Below, piece after piece: positions 1-8,991 of a stretch of 64,000 bases of DNA (position 1 is the stretch's first letter; the number at the start of each line of letters is the position of its first letter). A program made the translations under genes and the position numbers. Source of the stretch: Negativicutes bacterium (GTDB lineage: Bacteria; Bacillota_C; Negativicutes; Sporomusales_B; JARLHX01). The notes beneath the pieces were generated by a model, which saw only the letters and a list, made by a program, of their open reading frames with translations, made no database searches and was not told where the DNA came from. The stretch is taken from the NCBI GenBank assembly GCA_031292015.1, contig JARLHY010000026.1, positions 34,064-98,063 on the forward strand. Reading direction: 5' to 3'.

Positions 1-72
1 GCCGTATATGTTAACGTCGATTCCCGGGTCGGCCGGGTGTGGATCAACACCGACGGCTCACTTCCACTTTAG
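1..72 (+). CDS. 3' end of a pseudopilin-like gene (partial)
   Basis: Frame 1 is open from the window edge to the TAG at 70-72 and encodes the last 23 residues, ending in GRVWINTDGSLPL. The ending resembles the C-terminus of GspH/FimT-type minor pilins, and the next gene starts 13 bp later, so this is probably another minor pilin of the same operon. The assignment rests on position and a short tail only. The beginning is outside the window. Confidence 0.5.
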   Translation, partial: AVYVNVDSRVGRVWINTDGSLPL

Positions 73-85
73 AGGAGAGATGACG

Positions 86-553
86 ATGGACAAAAAACGA
101 ACCAATGGTTCCAGGGGGTTTGTCCTGATGGACGTCATTTTGGGGATGTTCATTCTGGTCGTCGCCCTTGTCGCGATGGGTGGGCTGTATTACCAAAGTA
201 CTAGAGCGTACATTTTTGCCGATAACCGCACCGTGGCTTACCACTGGGCCCAGGAGCGGATGGAATACCTGAAATCGGATGCTTCCTGGCGCGGCAACTC
301 CTCTCAGGGAACCGCTCCAGCCAGCCCCGCCGATGCCGGTAACAGTACACCGCCCAGAACAGGTTTCAGCCGGACGACCACGGTGGCACTGGCGAGCTTG
401 CCTGCAGGAACGCTTCCGGCAACGACCCAGGCTGTCAGCGTGCCGATCAGCAAAATCAACGCGCGGCTGATTGACGTCACGGTGACCGTAAATTGGACCG
501 AAAACGGCCAGACCCGTTCGGTGAATTTAAGGACGTTTATCGAGCGTGACTGA
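86..553 (+). CDS. Type IV pilus minor prepilin, PilV-like
   Basis: This is a 155-residue protein with a short basic leader ending in Gly (MDKKRTNGSRG) followed by FVLMDVILGMFILVVALVAMG, a class III prepilin cleavage site and hydrophobic N-terminal helix. The usual Glu at position +5 of the mature pilin is Asp here. A PilD-type peptidase would cut after the Gly; none is in the window. GGAGAG at 74-79 suits the ATG at 86 better than the ATG at 80. The middle of the protein is Ser/Thr/Pro-rich. The gene overlaps nothing and is followed after 22 bp by another minor pilin. Probable role is pilus initiation or tip composition. Confidence 0.8.
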   Translation: MDKKRTNGSRGFVLMDVILGMFILVVALVAMGGLYYQSTRAYIFADNRTVAYHWAQERMEYLKSDASWRGNSSQGTAPASPADAGNSTPPRTGFSRTTTVALASLPAGTLPATTQAVSVPISKINARLIDVTVTVNWTENGQTRSVNLRTFIERD

Positions 554-575
554 CGTGAAAGGGGAGAAAGTCGTC

Positions 576-1130
576 ATGAATCGCGCACAGGCGGGGTTTT
601 CGCTGATGGAACTGGTTGTGGGAATGGCGATGATGCTGCTGGTCATGGGTGGGGTGGCGGCTCTGATGACCAGCCTTCTCGGGCAAGGAATCAGAGGGAT
701 GGACCTGACTGACCACCAGCAGGAAGCGCGCTGGGCGCTGGACATGGTGGCCCAGGACGTCCGCTTCGCCACTGCATTTAACACGGCTGCCGGCAGCGGA
801 GCAGTTGTCGATATCAAGAAGAACGACTCGACCGGGACGTCGGTCCGGGTCCGGTATGAACTGATAAGCTCGGGCAGCAGATATGTACTGACCCGTAGCT
901 ACTTTAATCCGGCCACGGCGACAACGGCGACTGCGGTCAGTCCGGTAGGCAATCCCAACAAGGATTATGTCGGGGCGGGGGATTTTGGCGTTACGGTGAC
1001 CACTGTGACAGGCAGCAAGCAGGTTGCCCAGGTGAGTCTGACCTACAATGTGCGGACAAATTCGACCGATACAACGGCGGTAACAGCTCATACCACGATT
1101 TATCCGCTCAATAACCCGCAGGTACCGTGA
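576..1130 (+). CDS. Type IV pilus minor prepilin, PilW/PulJ-like
   Basis: This 184-residue protein begins MNRAQAG then FSLMELVVGMAMMLLVMGG, a prepilin peptidase site with the expected Glu at +5 and a hydrophobic helix. The conserved EARWALDMVAQDVR segment just after the helix is typical of PilW/PulJ-type minor pilins. The start is the ATG at 576, preceded by AAAGGGGAG; an upstream in-frame start at 546 lies inside the previous gene and has no ribosome binding site. It follows the PilV-like gene and precedes the PilX-like gene, the usual minor-pilin order. Confidence 0.82.
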   Translation: MNRAQAGFSLMELVVGMAMMLLVMGGVAALMTSLLGQGIRGMDLTDHQQEARWALDMVAQDVRFATAFNTAAGSGAVVDIKKNDSTGTSVRVRYELISSGSRYVLTRSYFNPATATTATAVSPVGNPNKDYVGAGDFGVTVTTVTGSKQVAQVSLTYNVRTNSTDTTAVTAHTTIYPLNNPQVP

Positions 1131-1152
1131 TAAGCAGTCAGGGGAAACGATT

Positions 1153-3126
1153 TTGGCGAACGGAGTGAGGTTTATGTGGAGGCAAAGGGGCAGCACGACA
1201 ATCATGGCGATCACGGCGATGATGGTTTTGACCGTCGCCTCAGCGTCTTACGCCTTCATGACCAGCCGCAATATAAGCATTGCAAAGGGTTATGCCGATG
1301 GTCTTGAGGCCCAATACACCGCCGAGGCGGCGGTAAAAGTCATGTTTGTGGCCGGCGCGGAATCGGTCAAAACGAGCAACGGCTGGACCAACGGTCAAAT
1401 TTCCTCCCTGCAGGAATGGAGTACGACCTGGAACGGGCAACCGTATACCATGACCCTTCCCATGGGGACGACGTCTGTGCTGCTCAGCAATGGCGGGAAC
1501 ACTGTCCAGGCAGTGGGCACGGCCAACGGCGTCAACCGGGTTGCCTTCAACTCGAATATGAACATTCAGGCCAGCCTGACGATTGTAGACACCACTGCGA
1601 CGTTTACAACGGCGTCGCTAATAAGTCAAGGAAGGGTCTCTACTCCCCGCGACGGAAGTGGTAACGCCCTTAATAACTCCAGTCTTGTCTGGCAGCTGCC
1701 GGCGAATGTCAACGACACCAGCAGCCCCGCCATTTCTCCCGGTAATGGGACTACGTTGTGGAGCAATCTTTACACCCAGGTTATGTTCAACGACATTCTG
1801 GGGCTGTCCACCTTTACGGCCACAGCTGCGCCCCAGACCCTGTTCAAGATCAACTATTACATCGAGTTGAGCCAGTATTCCGGAACTGGCAGCGCCGCCG
1901 GCTACGGCATTTACTACCTGGCCCAGAAGTATTACAATCCGTCAACCAAGCTGTGGGACACCGGCAACCCCGACAACCCCCGGGCCTATGTGGTGCAGTT
2001 CGACCCCGGCATTACCAACTGGGGTGCGGCCGCCGGCTCGACCAGTCCGCCGTCCGGGGCTTTCCTGGTGAAGAAGGTCATGCCGTCTGACAGTCAGACA
2101 GCCGCCGGACCGACCACCGGGCCTGTCCCGTCCGGTGGCGGCTCCAGCTACGAGTGCTGGGACGAGAGCAGCAGCTACCCATCCTACACGTACGCGTTCC
2201 GCTCCAATATCGACCTGACGGAATCCTATGCCAGCAAAAGCGGTAATAACTGGAACTGGAATGCGATCGCATTAGGCACCGACTACAGTACCAGCAAGGA
2301 ACCGACCAAGTTCGCCGCTCCTACTGTCACGAATAGCAGCGACGGAGATCCCGGCGACGGGCGGCTGGCCTATGAACTGGGCAACCTGGCCGAAGGCAAC
2401 CTCTGGAAGGCCAGTACCCATTATGCGCAATACGCAAAAGTGATGGCGTCGCCTGGTATGTGGGTGTCCGATCCCAGCACCCGTCTGGTATGGGTGGCTC
2501 TGAACGAAGGAACCAGCGGGACGGCTGCCTTGTCAACGCCTACCGCTGCGGGGCAGCAAGTCAGCGACGGAACCGGCAACACGAAAATAACCTGGCAGGC
2601 CCAGGCCGTGCCGACTTCGGTGCAGATCGCCCAAGCCGTGGTCAGTAATGGAATTCAGATCGCCAAGATTTCGATGTATGATCTGCAGACCAGACTGAAC
2701 AACGTGAACGGAACCACGAATAACGCGGCTGCGCTCTATGTCATGCCTTTCAAGATGACCAACAAAAACAAGATCAGCATCGAGCTTCTGGCCGACAATG
2801 CCGGCAACCGGGTTCAGCTTATCAGGGTCAACGACGTGCTGGTGCTGGCGTTCAACGATACCTATCAAGACGCTACAACCAATCCGGCTAACGCCAATAA
2901 GCACAATATTCTTCCCAAGGGCTGGGAACTTCACTTTAATGATACATACCAGTACGCCAATGTCGCCGCCAGCGACACCACCGATTTGAAGAAAGTTGTT
3001 GCCAGTTCACGCCTTGGTTCCGGGCTACGCGTCTGGAATGCGGTGGCCAAATTCTATACGGTGGACGATTATGGGCAAATGATTCAATCAAGCTATATAG
3101 CGAACTTCGGCGTCTGGGGACGCTGA
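1153..3126 (+). CDS. Large PilX-like minor pilus protein, possible tip adhesin
   Basis: The 657-residue product has an N-terminal segment (QRGSTTIMAITAMMVLTVASASYAF, residues about 10-35) resembling the PilX N-terminal helix, followed by a very long Ser/Thr/Asn/Gly/Trp-rich domain. Typical PilX proteins are under 250 residues, so about 450 residues are extra. The C-terminal part alternates hydrophobic and polar residues as in a secreted beta-rich fold. It starts with TTG at 1153, five bases after AGGGGAAA; ATG at 1174 is the alternative. It sits between minor pilins and pilP/pilQ. An adhesin displayed by the pilus tip is inferred; I recognise no named adhesin domain. Confidence 0.7.
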   Translation: MANGVRFMWRQRGSTTIMAITAMMVLTVASASYAFMTSRNISIAKGYADGLEAQYTAEAAVKVMFVAGAESVKTSNGWTNGQISSLQEWSTTWNGQPYTMTLPMGTTSVLLSNGGNTVQAVGTANGVNRVAFNSNMNIQASLTIVDTTATFTTASLISQGRVSTPRDGSGNALNNSSLVWQLPANVNDTSSPAISPGNGTTLWSNLYTQVMFNDILGLSTFTATAAPQTLFKINYYIELSQYSGTGSAAGYGIYYLAQKYYNPSTKLWDTGNPDNPRAYVVQFDPGITNWGAAAGSTSPPSGAFLVKKVMPSDSQTAAGPTTGPVPSGGGSSYECWDESSSYPSYTYAFRSNIDLTESYASKSGNNWNWNAIALGTDYSTSKEPTKFAAPTVTNSSDGDPGDGRLAYELGNLAEGNLWKASTHYAQYAKVMASPGMWVSDPSTRLVWVALNEGTSGTAALSTPTAAGQQVSDGTGNTKITWQAQAVPTSVQIAQAVVSNGIQIAKISMYDLQTRLNNVNGTTNNAAALYVMPFKMTNKNKISIELLADNAGNRVQLIRVNDVLVLAFNDTYQDATTNPANANKHNILPKGWELHFNDTYQYANVAASDTTDLKKVVASSRLGSGLRVWNAVAKFYTVDDYGQMIQSSYIANFGVWGR

Positions 3127-3168
3127 CCGGGATAGGGGAAAAACGGTCGGACATACCGAGGGGGAAAA

Positions 3169-3708
3169 ATGATGGCCATCGACCTGGAAAAAATCGGTTT
3201 CACCAAACGGACCTGGATACTACTGGGAGTGCTGGTGCTGCTGCTTGTGGGCTACTATGTCTCAGGAGCGTCAGACCCGCCGCAGGCAAAACCGGTAGCC
3301 GTCGGGACGCCGCCCGGTTCCGCTGCCGTTCAGCGGTCTGTCCCGACTGTTTCCCAGGGGGCGCCGGTCGCGGTGCCGGCGGGTCCGGTTGTTGCGGCGG
3401 CTCGCGATCCGTTTGAGGTGCCTGCGATGTATCGGCAGCCTGAAAGTTCGGGTATTTCCGAGAAAGCTTCGGTCCGGGCGGCTGGAACAGGGGCGGAAGC
3501 TGGAGCGTCGGCACCGGCAGTACCGCAGCTATACGGAACAATGGCCAGCGGCAACGCCAAGGCGGCGATGCTGGCTCTGGGAGGCGAGAGCCGGCCGGTG
3601 CGGATCGGCGGCAGATTGGGAGCGTTTACCGTGATGGACGTCGGCGCCGGCTGGGCTGTTCTGGACGGACCGGGCGGACAGTTGACACTGCGGGTGGGGA
3701 GGCAATGA
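3169..3708 (+). CDS. pilP: Pilus assembly protein, PilP/GspC-like
   Basis: The protein has 179 residues: a cytoplasmic start, one transmembrane helix (WILLGVLVLLLVGYYV, residues about 16-32), a Pro/Ala-rich linker, and a C-terminal small beta domain (about 120-179) with the pattern GTM..AMLALGG..RPVRIGGRLGAFTV...AVLDG..L.LRVG found in PilP/GspC homology regions. It would link the inner-membrane PilMNO complex to the secretin. It lies directly upstream of pilQ with a 4-bp overlap at the stop (ATGA). The start is the ATG at 3169 after GAGGGGGAAAA. It could equally be called a GspC-type protein. Confidence 0.65.
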   Translation: MMAIDLEKIGFTKRTWILLGVLVLLLVGYYVSGASDPPQAKPVAVGTPPGSAAVQRSVPTVSQGAPVAVPAGPVVAAARDPFEVPAMYRQPESSGISEKASVRAAGTGAEAGASAPAVPQLYGTMASGNAKAAMLALGGESRPVRIGGRLGAFTVMDVGAGWAVLDGPGGQLTLRVGRQ

Positions 3709-4901
3709 TGATGGTGCGAAAATGTTGGTTTATTGGAATGCTATGCGGACTTATTTTGTTATCAGGCCTGACGATGAATTTGGCTTTGGCGCAGCCGGTG
3801 AGCATGACGGTGCAGAACGCCGAGGTGCGGGATATACTGACGTCACTGGCGGTGCTCGGCGGCGTCAATATGGTTGTCGACGAATCGGTAAAAGGGAAAA
3901 TCTCGGTCAGTTTTACCGACACACCGTTTGACCAGGCCGTGGAAATGATCGTCAGAACCCGGGGGCTGTCGTATCAGAAAATGGCTGACGGCACGATCAT
4001 CGTCGCCGAAGCAAAAACTATGCTGGCCGGGTTTGGGTCGCCCGAGGTCATTCCTCTGAAATACGCCCTCGCGACCGACTTGAAAAAGGCGCTGTCCGGA
4101 GTGGTGGCTGAAGAGCGTCTTAGGGTGGATGAGGCATCCAACGCCCTGGTCTATTTTGGCTCGCCTTTTGAGGTCGCCCAACTGCGGGCGGCGGTGACGA
4201 GCCTGGATATCCCCTGCAAGCAGGTCAGTATCGAGGCTCAGGTGGTTGAGATTAACAAAACTGCAAGCAAAAATATTGGCTTCAACTGGACTTTTGCTCC
4301 GGCTCCCCTGCAGTCTGGTGCGACAGGTGACGACAAATTTGAAAATAAGGGTGCCATCCGCTTCGGTAAGGCGCCGGACGGCCAGCCCTATCAATTCCGC
4401 TACCAGGCCCAGCTCAACGCGCTGGTGGAGCACGGTGACGCCAAAGTGCTGGCCAAACCGCGGGTGAGCACCATTTCCGGCAAGGAAGCGAAAATCCTGA
4501 TCGGCGACAAGATACCGGTGCAGTCCCAAACCACGACTAACGGCACGACCTCGACCACGGTGACCTATGTTGATACAGGCATCCGCCTGGTCTACACGCC
4601 GGTGGTCAGTCCTGACGGCGTGGTCCGGGCCCATCTTCTGACCGAGGTGTCTCAGCCGCTGCCGGCGCTGGGAAACACCAACTACGAGATACAGACCCGC
4701 ACCGCCGAAACCGACTTCAGGATGGTCGACGGCGAAACGATAGCGATCGGAGGACTTATCAGTAAAAAGTCGAACAGCACGCGGGACAAGGTGCCTTTTC
4801 TGGGGGATTTGCCCTTGGTCGGCGGTATTTTCAAGAATATAAACAGCAGTGATCAGGATTCCGAGATCATGGTCTTTCTTACCGTAAAAGTTCTCAAATA
4901 A
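3705..4901 (+). CDS. pilQ: Type IV pilus secretin PilQ (short form)
   Basis: The 398-residue protein has a signal peptide (cleavage near ALA-QP, residue about 29), an STN/N0-like domain (about 30-105), one secretin N domain (about 115-175) and a C-terminal secretin barrel domain containing VLAKPRVSTISGKEAKILIG and the closing VPFLGDLPLVGGIFKN motif. It forms the outer-membrane gate for the pilus, so it implies a double-membrane cell. Proteobacterial PilQ is usually about 600-900 residues and carries AMIN domains; these are absent. Three adjacent ATG codons (3705, 3708, 3711) are possible starts, all close to GGGGAGG. It overlaps pilP by 4 bp. Confidence 0.93.
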   Translation: MMMVRKCWFIGMLCGLILLSGLTMNLALAQPVSMTVQNAEVRDILTSLAVLGGVNMVVDESVKGKISVSFTDTPFDQAVEMIVRTRGLSYQKMADGTIIVAEAKTMLAGFGSPEVIPLKYALATDLKKALSGVVAEERLRVDEASNALVYFGSPFEVAQLRAAVTSLDIPCKQVSIEAQVVEINKTASKNIGFNWTFAPAPLQSGATGDDKFENKGAIRFGKAPDGQPYQFRYQAQLNALVEHGDAKVLAKPRVSTISGKEAKILIGDKIPVQSQTTTNGTTSTTVTYVDTGIRLVYTPVVSPDGVVRAHLLTEVSQPLPALGNTNYEIQTRTAETDFRMVDGETIAIGGLISKKSNSTRDKVPFLGDLPLVGGIFKNINSSDQDSEIMVFLTVKVLK

Positions 4902-4924
4902 CGTTATTAATCCGATAGCAGGAG

Positions 4925-6649
4925 GTGGCTTCCACGGCCAGCAAGACTAGACTCCGGCTTGGCGAATTATTGGTCAGCGCTGGATTGCTCACAGACGAAC
5001 AGCTAAACAAGGCTTTGGGGACGCAGCGCAAAAGCGGTGAGCGGCTGGGGAAGACCCTCGTCAATCTCGGCTTCGTCAGTGAAGAGAATATTCTTCAGAC
5101 TTTGGAACGGCAGTTGGGAATTGAAAGGGTAAATCTGTCCCAGTATCCCATCGACCGGGAGGCGGCCCTGCTCATTCCCGGGGTGTTGGCTGAGCGGCAC
5201 CAGGTGTTGCCTATTGCCAAGGCGGGCCGGCGACTGGTGCTGGCGGCATCCGACCCGACCAACTTCTTCGCCCTGGATGATGTGCGGATGGTCACTGGTC
5301 TGGACGTAGAGACGGTGATCTGCTCTGAGAGCGAGCTGCAGCGGGCCATCGCCAACGCCTACGGCGTGCGGGACATTGTCGAGCGGGCGGTGACCAAGCT
5401 GCAGGCCGAAGACCTGGCATCCTCCGCCGAGCTCCAGACCGCCGACGATGCGCCGATCATCAGCATTGTCAACGGTCTGATCAGCCAGGCGGTCAAGGAC
5501 CGGGCCAGCGACATCCATATCGAACCCCTGGAAAGGCTGGTGCGGGTACGCTTTCGGGTCGACGGGGTGTTGCGGGAGATCGTGACCTTCCCCAAAGCCA
5601 CCCAGAACGCTATTGTCAGCCGGATAAAAATCATGTCCGACATGGACATTGCCGAAAAACGCATGCCCCAGGACGGCCGAATCAAGGTCCAGGAACAGGG
5701 CCGGGATATCGACATCCGGGCTTCCACCCTGCCCACAGTGCTGGGCGAGAAGGTGGTGCTCCGGATACTGGATCGGGCGGCGGTGGTGCTGGACATCTCC
5801 AGCCTGGGTTTTTCCGGTCTCAGCCTGGAACGCTACAAAAAGATGTACAGCCAGTCCTACGGCATGATCCTGGTGACCGGTCCCACCGGCAGCGGCAAGA
5901 CGACCACTCTATACTCCACTTTGGTGGAGATCAATTCACCGGAGAAAAACATTATCACCATTGAAGACCCGGTGGAATATATGCTGGCCGGGGTGAACCA
6001 GATCCTGGTCAATCCCAAGGCCGGCCTGACCTTCGCCAGCGGCCTCAGGTCCATCCTTCGTCAGGACCCCAACATCGTCATGGTGGGCGAGGTGCGGGAC
6101 AGCGAGACGGCCGACATCGCCATCCGGGCCGCTTTGACCGGCCATTTGGTGCTCAGCACGCTGCACACCAACGACGCCATCGGGGCCATTTCCCGGCTTA
6201 TCGACATGGGGGTCGAGCCCTTTTTGGTGGCCTCGTCGGTGCTGGGAGTAGTGGCCCAGCGTCTGGTCCGGATCATTTGCCCCAATTGCAAGGAATCCTA
6301 TGTGCCTCTTGCCGGCTCACCGGAGCGGCTGTTTCTGGAAGCCAGCTGCGAGGAGTGCGATAGTGTTCTCACGGATGAAGCCGACCGAACCGCGATGGTT
6401 CTGTTCCGGGGCAAGGGCTGTGTCCGCTGCGGGGGCAGCGGCTACCGGGGCCGGATGGCCATCACCGAGGTCATGCCTTTGACGGTCGATATGCAGGAGG
6501 CGGTGAGCCAACGGGCATCCGGCCGGGAATTGCTCCAGATCGCGATGGACACGGGAATGAAAACCATGCGCCAGGACGGCATCATGAAGGCGCTGCAAGG
6601 CCTCACCACGGTGGAAGAGGTCATGCGGGTGGCCTATAGCGGGGTGTAA
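4925..6649 (+). CDS. pilB: Type IV pilus extension ATPase PilB
   Basis: This GspE-family hexameric ATPase powers pilus extension. The N-terminal MshEN-type domain (RLGELLVSAGLLT) is followed by Walker A GPTGSGKTTT (about residue 318), Asp box, Walker B and His box HLVLSTLHTNDA, and a zinc site with CPNC (about 451) and CVRCGGSGYRGR (about 498). An insertion with CEEC lies between the two Cys pairs. The only conventional start is GTG at 4925, which lies inside the ribosome binding site AGGAGGT (4920-4926); an in-frame TAG at 4916-4918 blocks anything upstream. ACG at 4934 is at ideal distance and may be the true start (see findings). Confidence 0.95.
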   Translation: MASTASKTRLRLGELLVSAGLLTDEQLNKALGTQRKSGERLGKTLVNLGFVSEENILQTLERQLGIERVNLSQYPIDREAALLIPGVLAERHQVLPIAKAGRRLVLAASDPTNFFALDDVRMVTGLDVETVICSESELQRAIANAYGVRDIVERAVTKLQAEDLASSAELQTADDAPIISIVNGLISQAVKDRASDIHIEPLERLVRVRFRVDGVLREIVTFPKATQNAIVSRIKIMSDMDIAEKRMPQDGRIKVQEQGRDIDIRASTLPTVLGEKVVLRILDRAAVVLDISSLGFSGLSLERYKKMYSQSYGMILVTGPTGSGKTTTLYSTLVEINSPEKNIITIEDPVEYMLAGVNQILVNPKAGLTFASGLRSILRQDPNIVMVGEVRDSETADIAIRAALTGHLVLSTLHTNDAIGAISRLIDMGVEPFLVASSVLGVVAQRLVRIICPNCKESYVPLAGSPERLFLEASCEECDSVLTDEADRTAMVLFRGKGCVRCGGSGYRGRMAITEVMPLTVDMQEAVSQRASGRELLQIAMDTGMKTMRQDGIMKALQGLTTVEEVMRVAYSGV

Positions 6650-6651
6650 CT

Positions 6652-7719
6652 ATGAAAGAGCTGTCGATGGACCGACTGCTCCGGGAGGCGTTGGACCGCC
6701 GGGCCTCCGATCTCCACATCACCGTGGGTGTGCCGCCGATGCTGCGGATCAACGGTCAACTGACGCCGCTGCCGGTAACCGCCTTTCGGCCCAACGACAC
6801 AAGGGAATGCCTGCATGAGATAGCCGGAGATGAGATATTGGCCAAATTCGCCGAGCAGGGGGAAGTGGATTTTTCCTACGCCATTCAGGGGCTGAGCAGG
6901 TTTCGGGTCAACGCCTTTCTCCAGCGCGGCAGCGTGGCTATCGCTATCCGGCTGGTGAACGAGAAGGTGCCGACCTTGGATGAACTGGGCATGCCGGCGG
7001 TACTGAAAACTTTTGCCCAAAAACCCAGAGGTCTCGTGCTGGTCACCGGGCCCACCGGCAGCGGCAAGTCTACCACCCTGGCAGCGATGGTCGCCCTGAT
7101 CAATAGCGAACGCTCCTGCCACATCATCACCCTGGAGGATCCTATCGAGTATCTCCACTGGCATGGAAAAAGCATCGTCAATCAGCGGGAGATGAACCTT
7201 GACACTCATTCCTTTGCCGGTGCCCTGCGGGCGGCCCTCAGGGAGGACCCGGACGTCATTCTGGTGGGGGAAATGCGGGATACGGAAACCATCGCCACCG
7301 CCATCACCGCCGCCGAAACCGGCCATCTGGTGCTGGCGACGCTGCACACCGGCGACGCGGCCCAGACCATCGACCGGATTATCGATGTATTTCCGCCCCA
7401 TCAGCAGCAGCAGGTCCGCATGCAGCTGTCCCTGACCCTGCAGGGCGTGGTGGTCCAGCAACTGCTGCCGCGTCTTGACGGTACCGGTCGGGTGGCGGCG
7501 CTGGAAATCCTGATGGCCAACTCCGCGGTGCGCAACCTTATCCGCGAGGCCAAGACCCAGCAACTTGGCACTGTGCTGCAGACCGGTGCCAAGGCCGGCA
7601 TGCAGACCATGGACAGCAGCCTGCGGGACTTGGTGCGCGGCGGAGTTGTCGACTACAGGGAGGCGCTGGCCCGGGCGTCGGATCCGGAAAACCTAAAACG
7701 GCTGCTGGGCCGGACATGA
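6652..7719 (+). CDS. pilT: Pilus retraction ATPase PilT
   Basis: The 355-residue ATPase drives pilus depolymerisation and twitching. Visible features are the N-terminal LLREALDRRASDLHITVG segment, Walker A GPTGSGKSTT (about residue 132), the Asp box ITLEDPIEYLH, Walker B ILVGEMRD, His box HLVLATLHTGDA and the PilT-specific AVRNLIREAKTQQL motif near residue 297. It lacks the zinc site of PilB, as expected. It begins 2 bp after the pilB stop. Length matches family members of about 345-370 residues. Confidence 0.96.
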   Translation: MKELSMDRLLREALDRRASDLHITVGVPPMLRINGQLTPLPVTAFRPNDTRECLHEIAGDEILAKFAEQGEVDFSYAIQGLSRFRVNAFLQRGSVAIAIRLVNEKVPTLDELGMPAVLKTFAQKPRGLVLVTGPTGSGKSTTLAAMVALINSERSCHIITLEDPIEYLHWHGKSIVNQREMNLDTHSFAGALRAALREDPDVILVGEMRDTETIATAITAAETGHLVLATLHTGDAAQTIDRIIDVFPPHQQQQVRMQLSLTLQGVVVQQLLPRLDGTGRVAALEILMANSAVRNLIREAKTQQLGTVLQTGAKAGMQTMDSSLRDLVRGGVVDYREALARASDPENLKRLLGRT

Positions 7720-7741
7720 TACACCAAGGGGGGGTTAGGCC

Positions 7742-8962
7742 ATGGCTGAAAATTATGCTTACCGGGCCCGGGACCGGACCGGAAAGCTGGTGACGGGAGA
7801 TATGCTGGCCGACGGCCAGGCGGCCGTCGCTGCCCATATCCGCAACCAGGGACTGATTGTTCTCAAGATTGAGCAGGCCCGTAGCGAACAAAAAGGCCTG
7901 ACGGAGTATTTGGAAGCTTTCCGCGGCGTGGCTCTGCGGGATCTGGCCATCTTCTGTCGCCAGTTTTCCACCATGATTTCAGCCGGTCTACCGTTGGTCA
8001 ACTGCATCAGCATTCTTATCGAACAGACGACCAGCCCGGCGCTGAAGCGGGCGCTGCAGAGCGTCTACAGGAACGTGCAGGAAGGCTCTTCCCTGTCGGT
8101 GGCGATGGCCCAGCGTCCGGCCGTCTTTCCCAAGGTGATGGTGTACCTGGTGGAGTCGGGGGAACTGGGGGGCGTGCTGGACGAGGTGCTGGAGCAGCTG
8201 GCACTTCAGTTCGAGAAAGACCATAAACTTAATGAAAAGGTCAAGTCGGCCATGGTCTATCCGGCGGTGGTCATGTCCTTCGCCCTGTTGGCAGTGACGG
8301 CCATGATCGTGTTCATTCTCCCGACTTTTGTGGGCATGTACGCCCAGATGCAGGCCCAACTGCCGCTGCCGACCCGGATTCTGCTCAAGATCAGCGGTTT
8401 CCTCCGCAGCTACGGCCTCATGATACTGGCGGCAGTGGCCCTGGGGGCTTACGGACTGTCCCGTAGTGCCAACTTTCCCGGCTTCAAGGCCATCATGGAC
8501 AGCATTATCCTCAAGCTGCCGGTGTTCGGCCTGCTGTACCGCAAGGTGGCCATTGCCCGCTTCAGTCGTACTCTGGGTACCCTGGTCCAGGGCGGCGTCC
8601 CCATCGTCCAGTCCCTCGACGTGGTCAAAAACACCACCGACATCAAGCCGATGGTCGAAGCACTGACCGCCGCCCAGGGCAGCATCCGCGAGGGTTTCAG
8701 CTTCGCGGCGCCCCTCAGCCAGAGCGGCCTCTTTCCGCCGATGGTGGTCCAGATGGTGGCCATTGGCGAAGAGACCGGTAAACTGGACCAGATGCTGCGA
8801 AAGGTGGCCGAGTTTTACGAAAGCGACGTGGATGACATGGTCGCCCGTCTCAGCAGCCTGCTGGAGCCTATTCTTATTCTCGGACTGGGTCTGGTTATCG
8901 GTGGAATGATCATTTCCATCATGTATCCGCTGTTCGACATGATGGGCAAGATCGGCCACTAA
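7742..8962 (+). CDS. pilC: Type IV pilus inner-membrane platform protein PilC
   Basis: The 406-residue GspF-family protein contains two copies of the cytoplasmic helical domain (about 65-190 and 270-390) and three transmembrane segments (about 170-195, 220-240 and 375-397). Signature stretches are FCRQFSTMISAGLPLV in the first repeat and FSRTLGTLVQGGVPIVQSL in the second. It is the platform on which PilB and PilT act. Start is ATG 7742 after AAGGGGGG. It sits between pilT and the major pilin gene, the usual arrangement. Confidence 0.96.
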   Translation: MAENYAYRARDRTGKLVTGDMLADGQAAVAAHIRNQGLIVLKIEQARSEQKGLTEYLEAFRGVALRDLAIFCRQFSTMISAGLPLVNCISILIEQTTSPALKRALQSVYRNVQEGSSLSVAMAQRPAVFPKVMVYLVESGELGGVLDEVLEQLALQFEKDHKLNEKVKSAMVYPAVVMSFALLAVTAMIVFILPTFVGMYAQMQAQLPLPTRILLKISGFLRSYGLMILAAVALGAYGLSRSANFPGFKAIMDSIILKLPVFGLLYRKVAIARFSRTLGTLVQGGVPIVQSLDVVKNTTDIKPMVEALTAAQGSIREGFSFAAPLSQSGLFPPMVVQMVAIGEETGKLDQMLRKVAEFYESDVDDMVARLSSLLEPILILGLGLVIGGMIISIMYPLFDMMGKIGH

Positions 8963-8991
8963 TAATAAAAAATACAAGGAGGTTCTTATCA

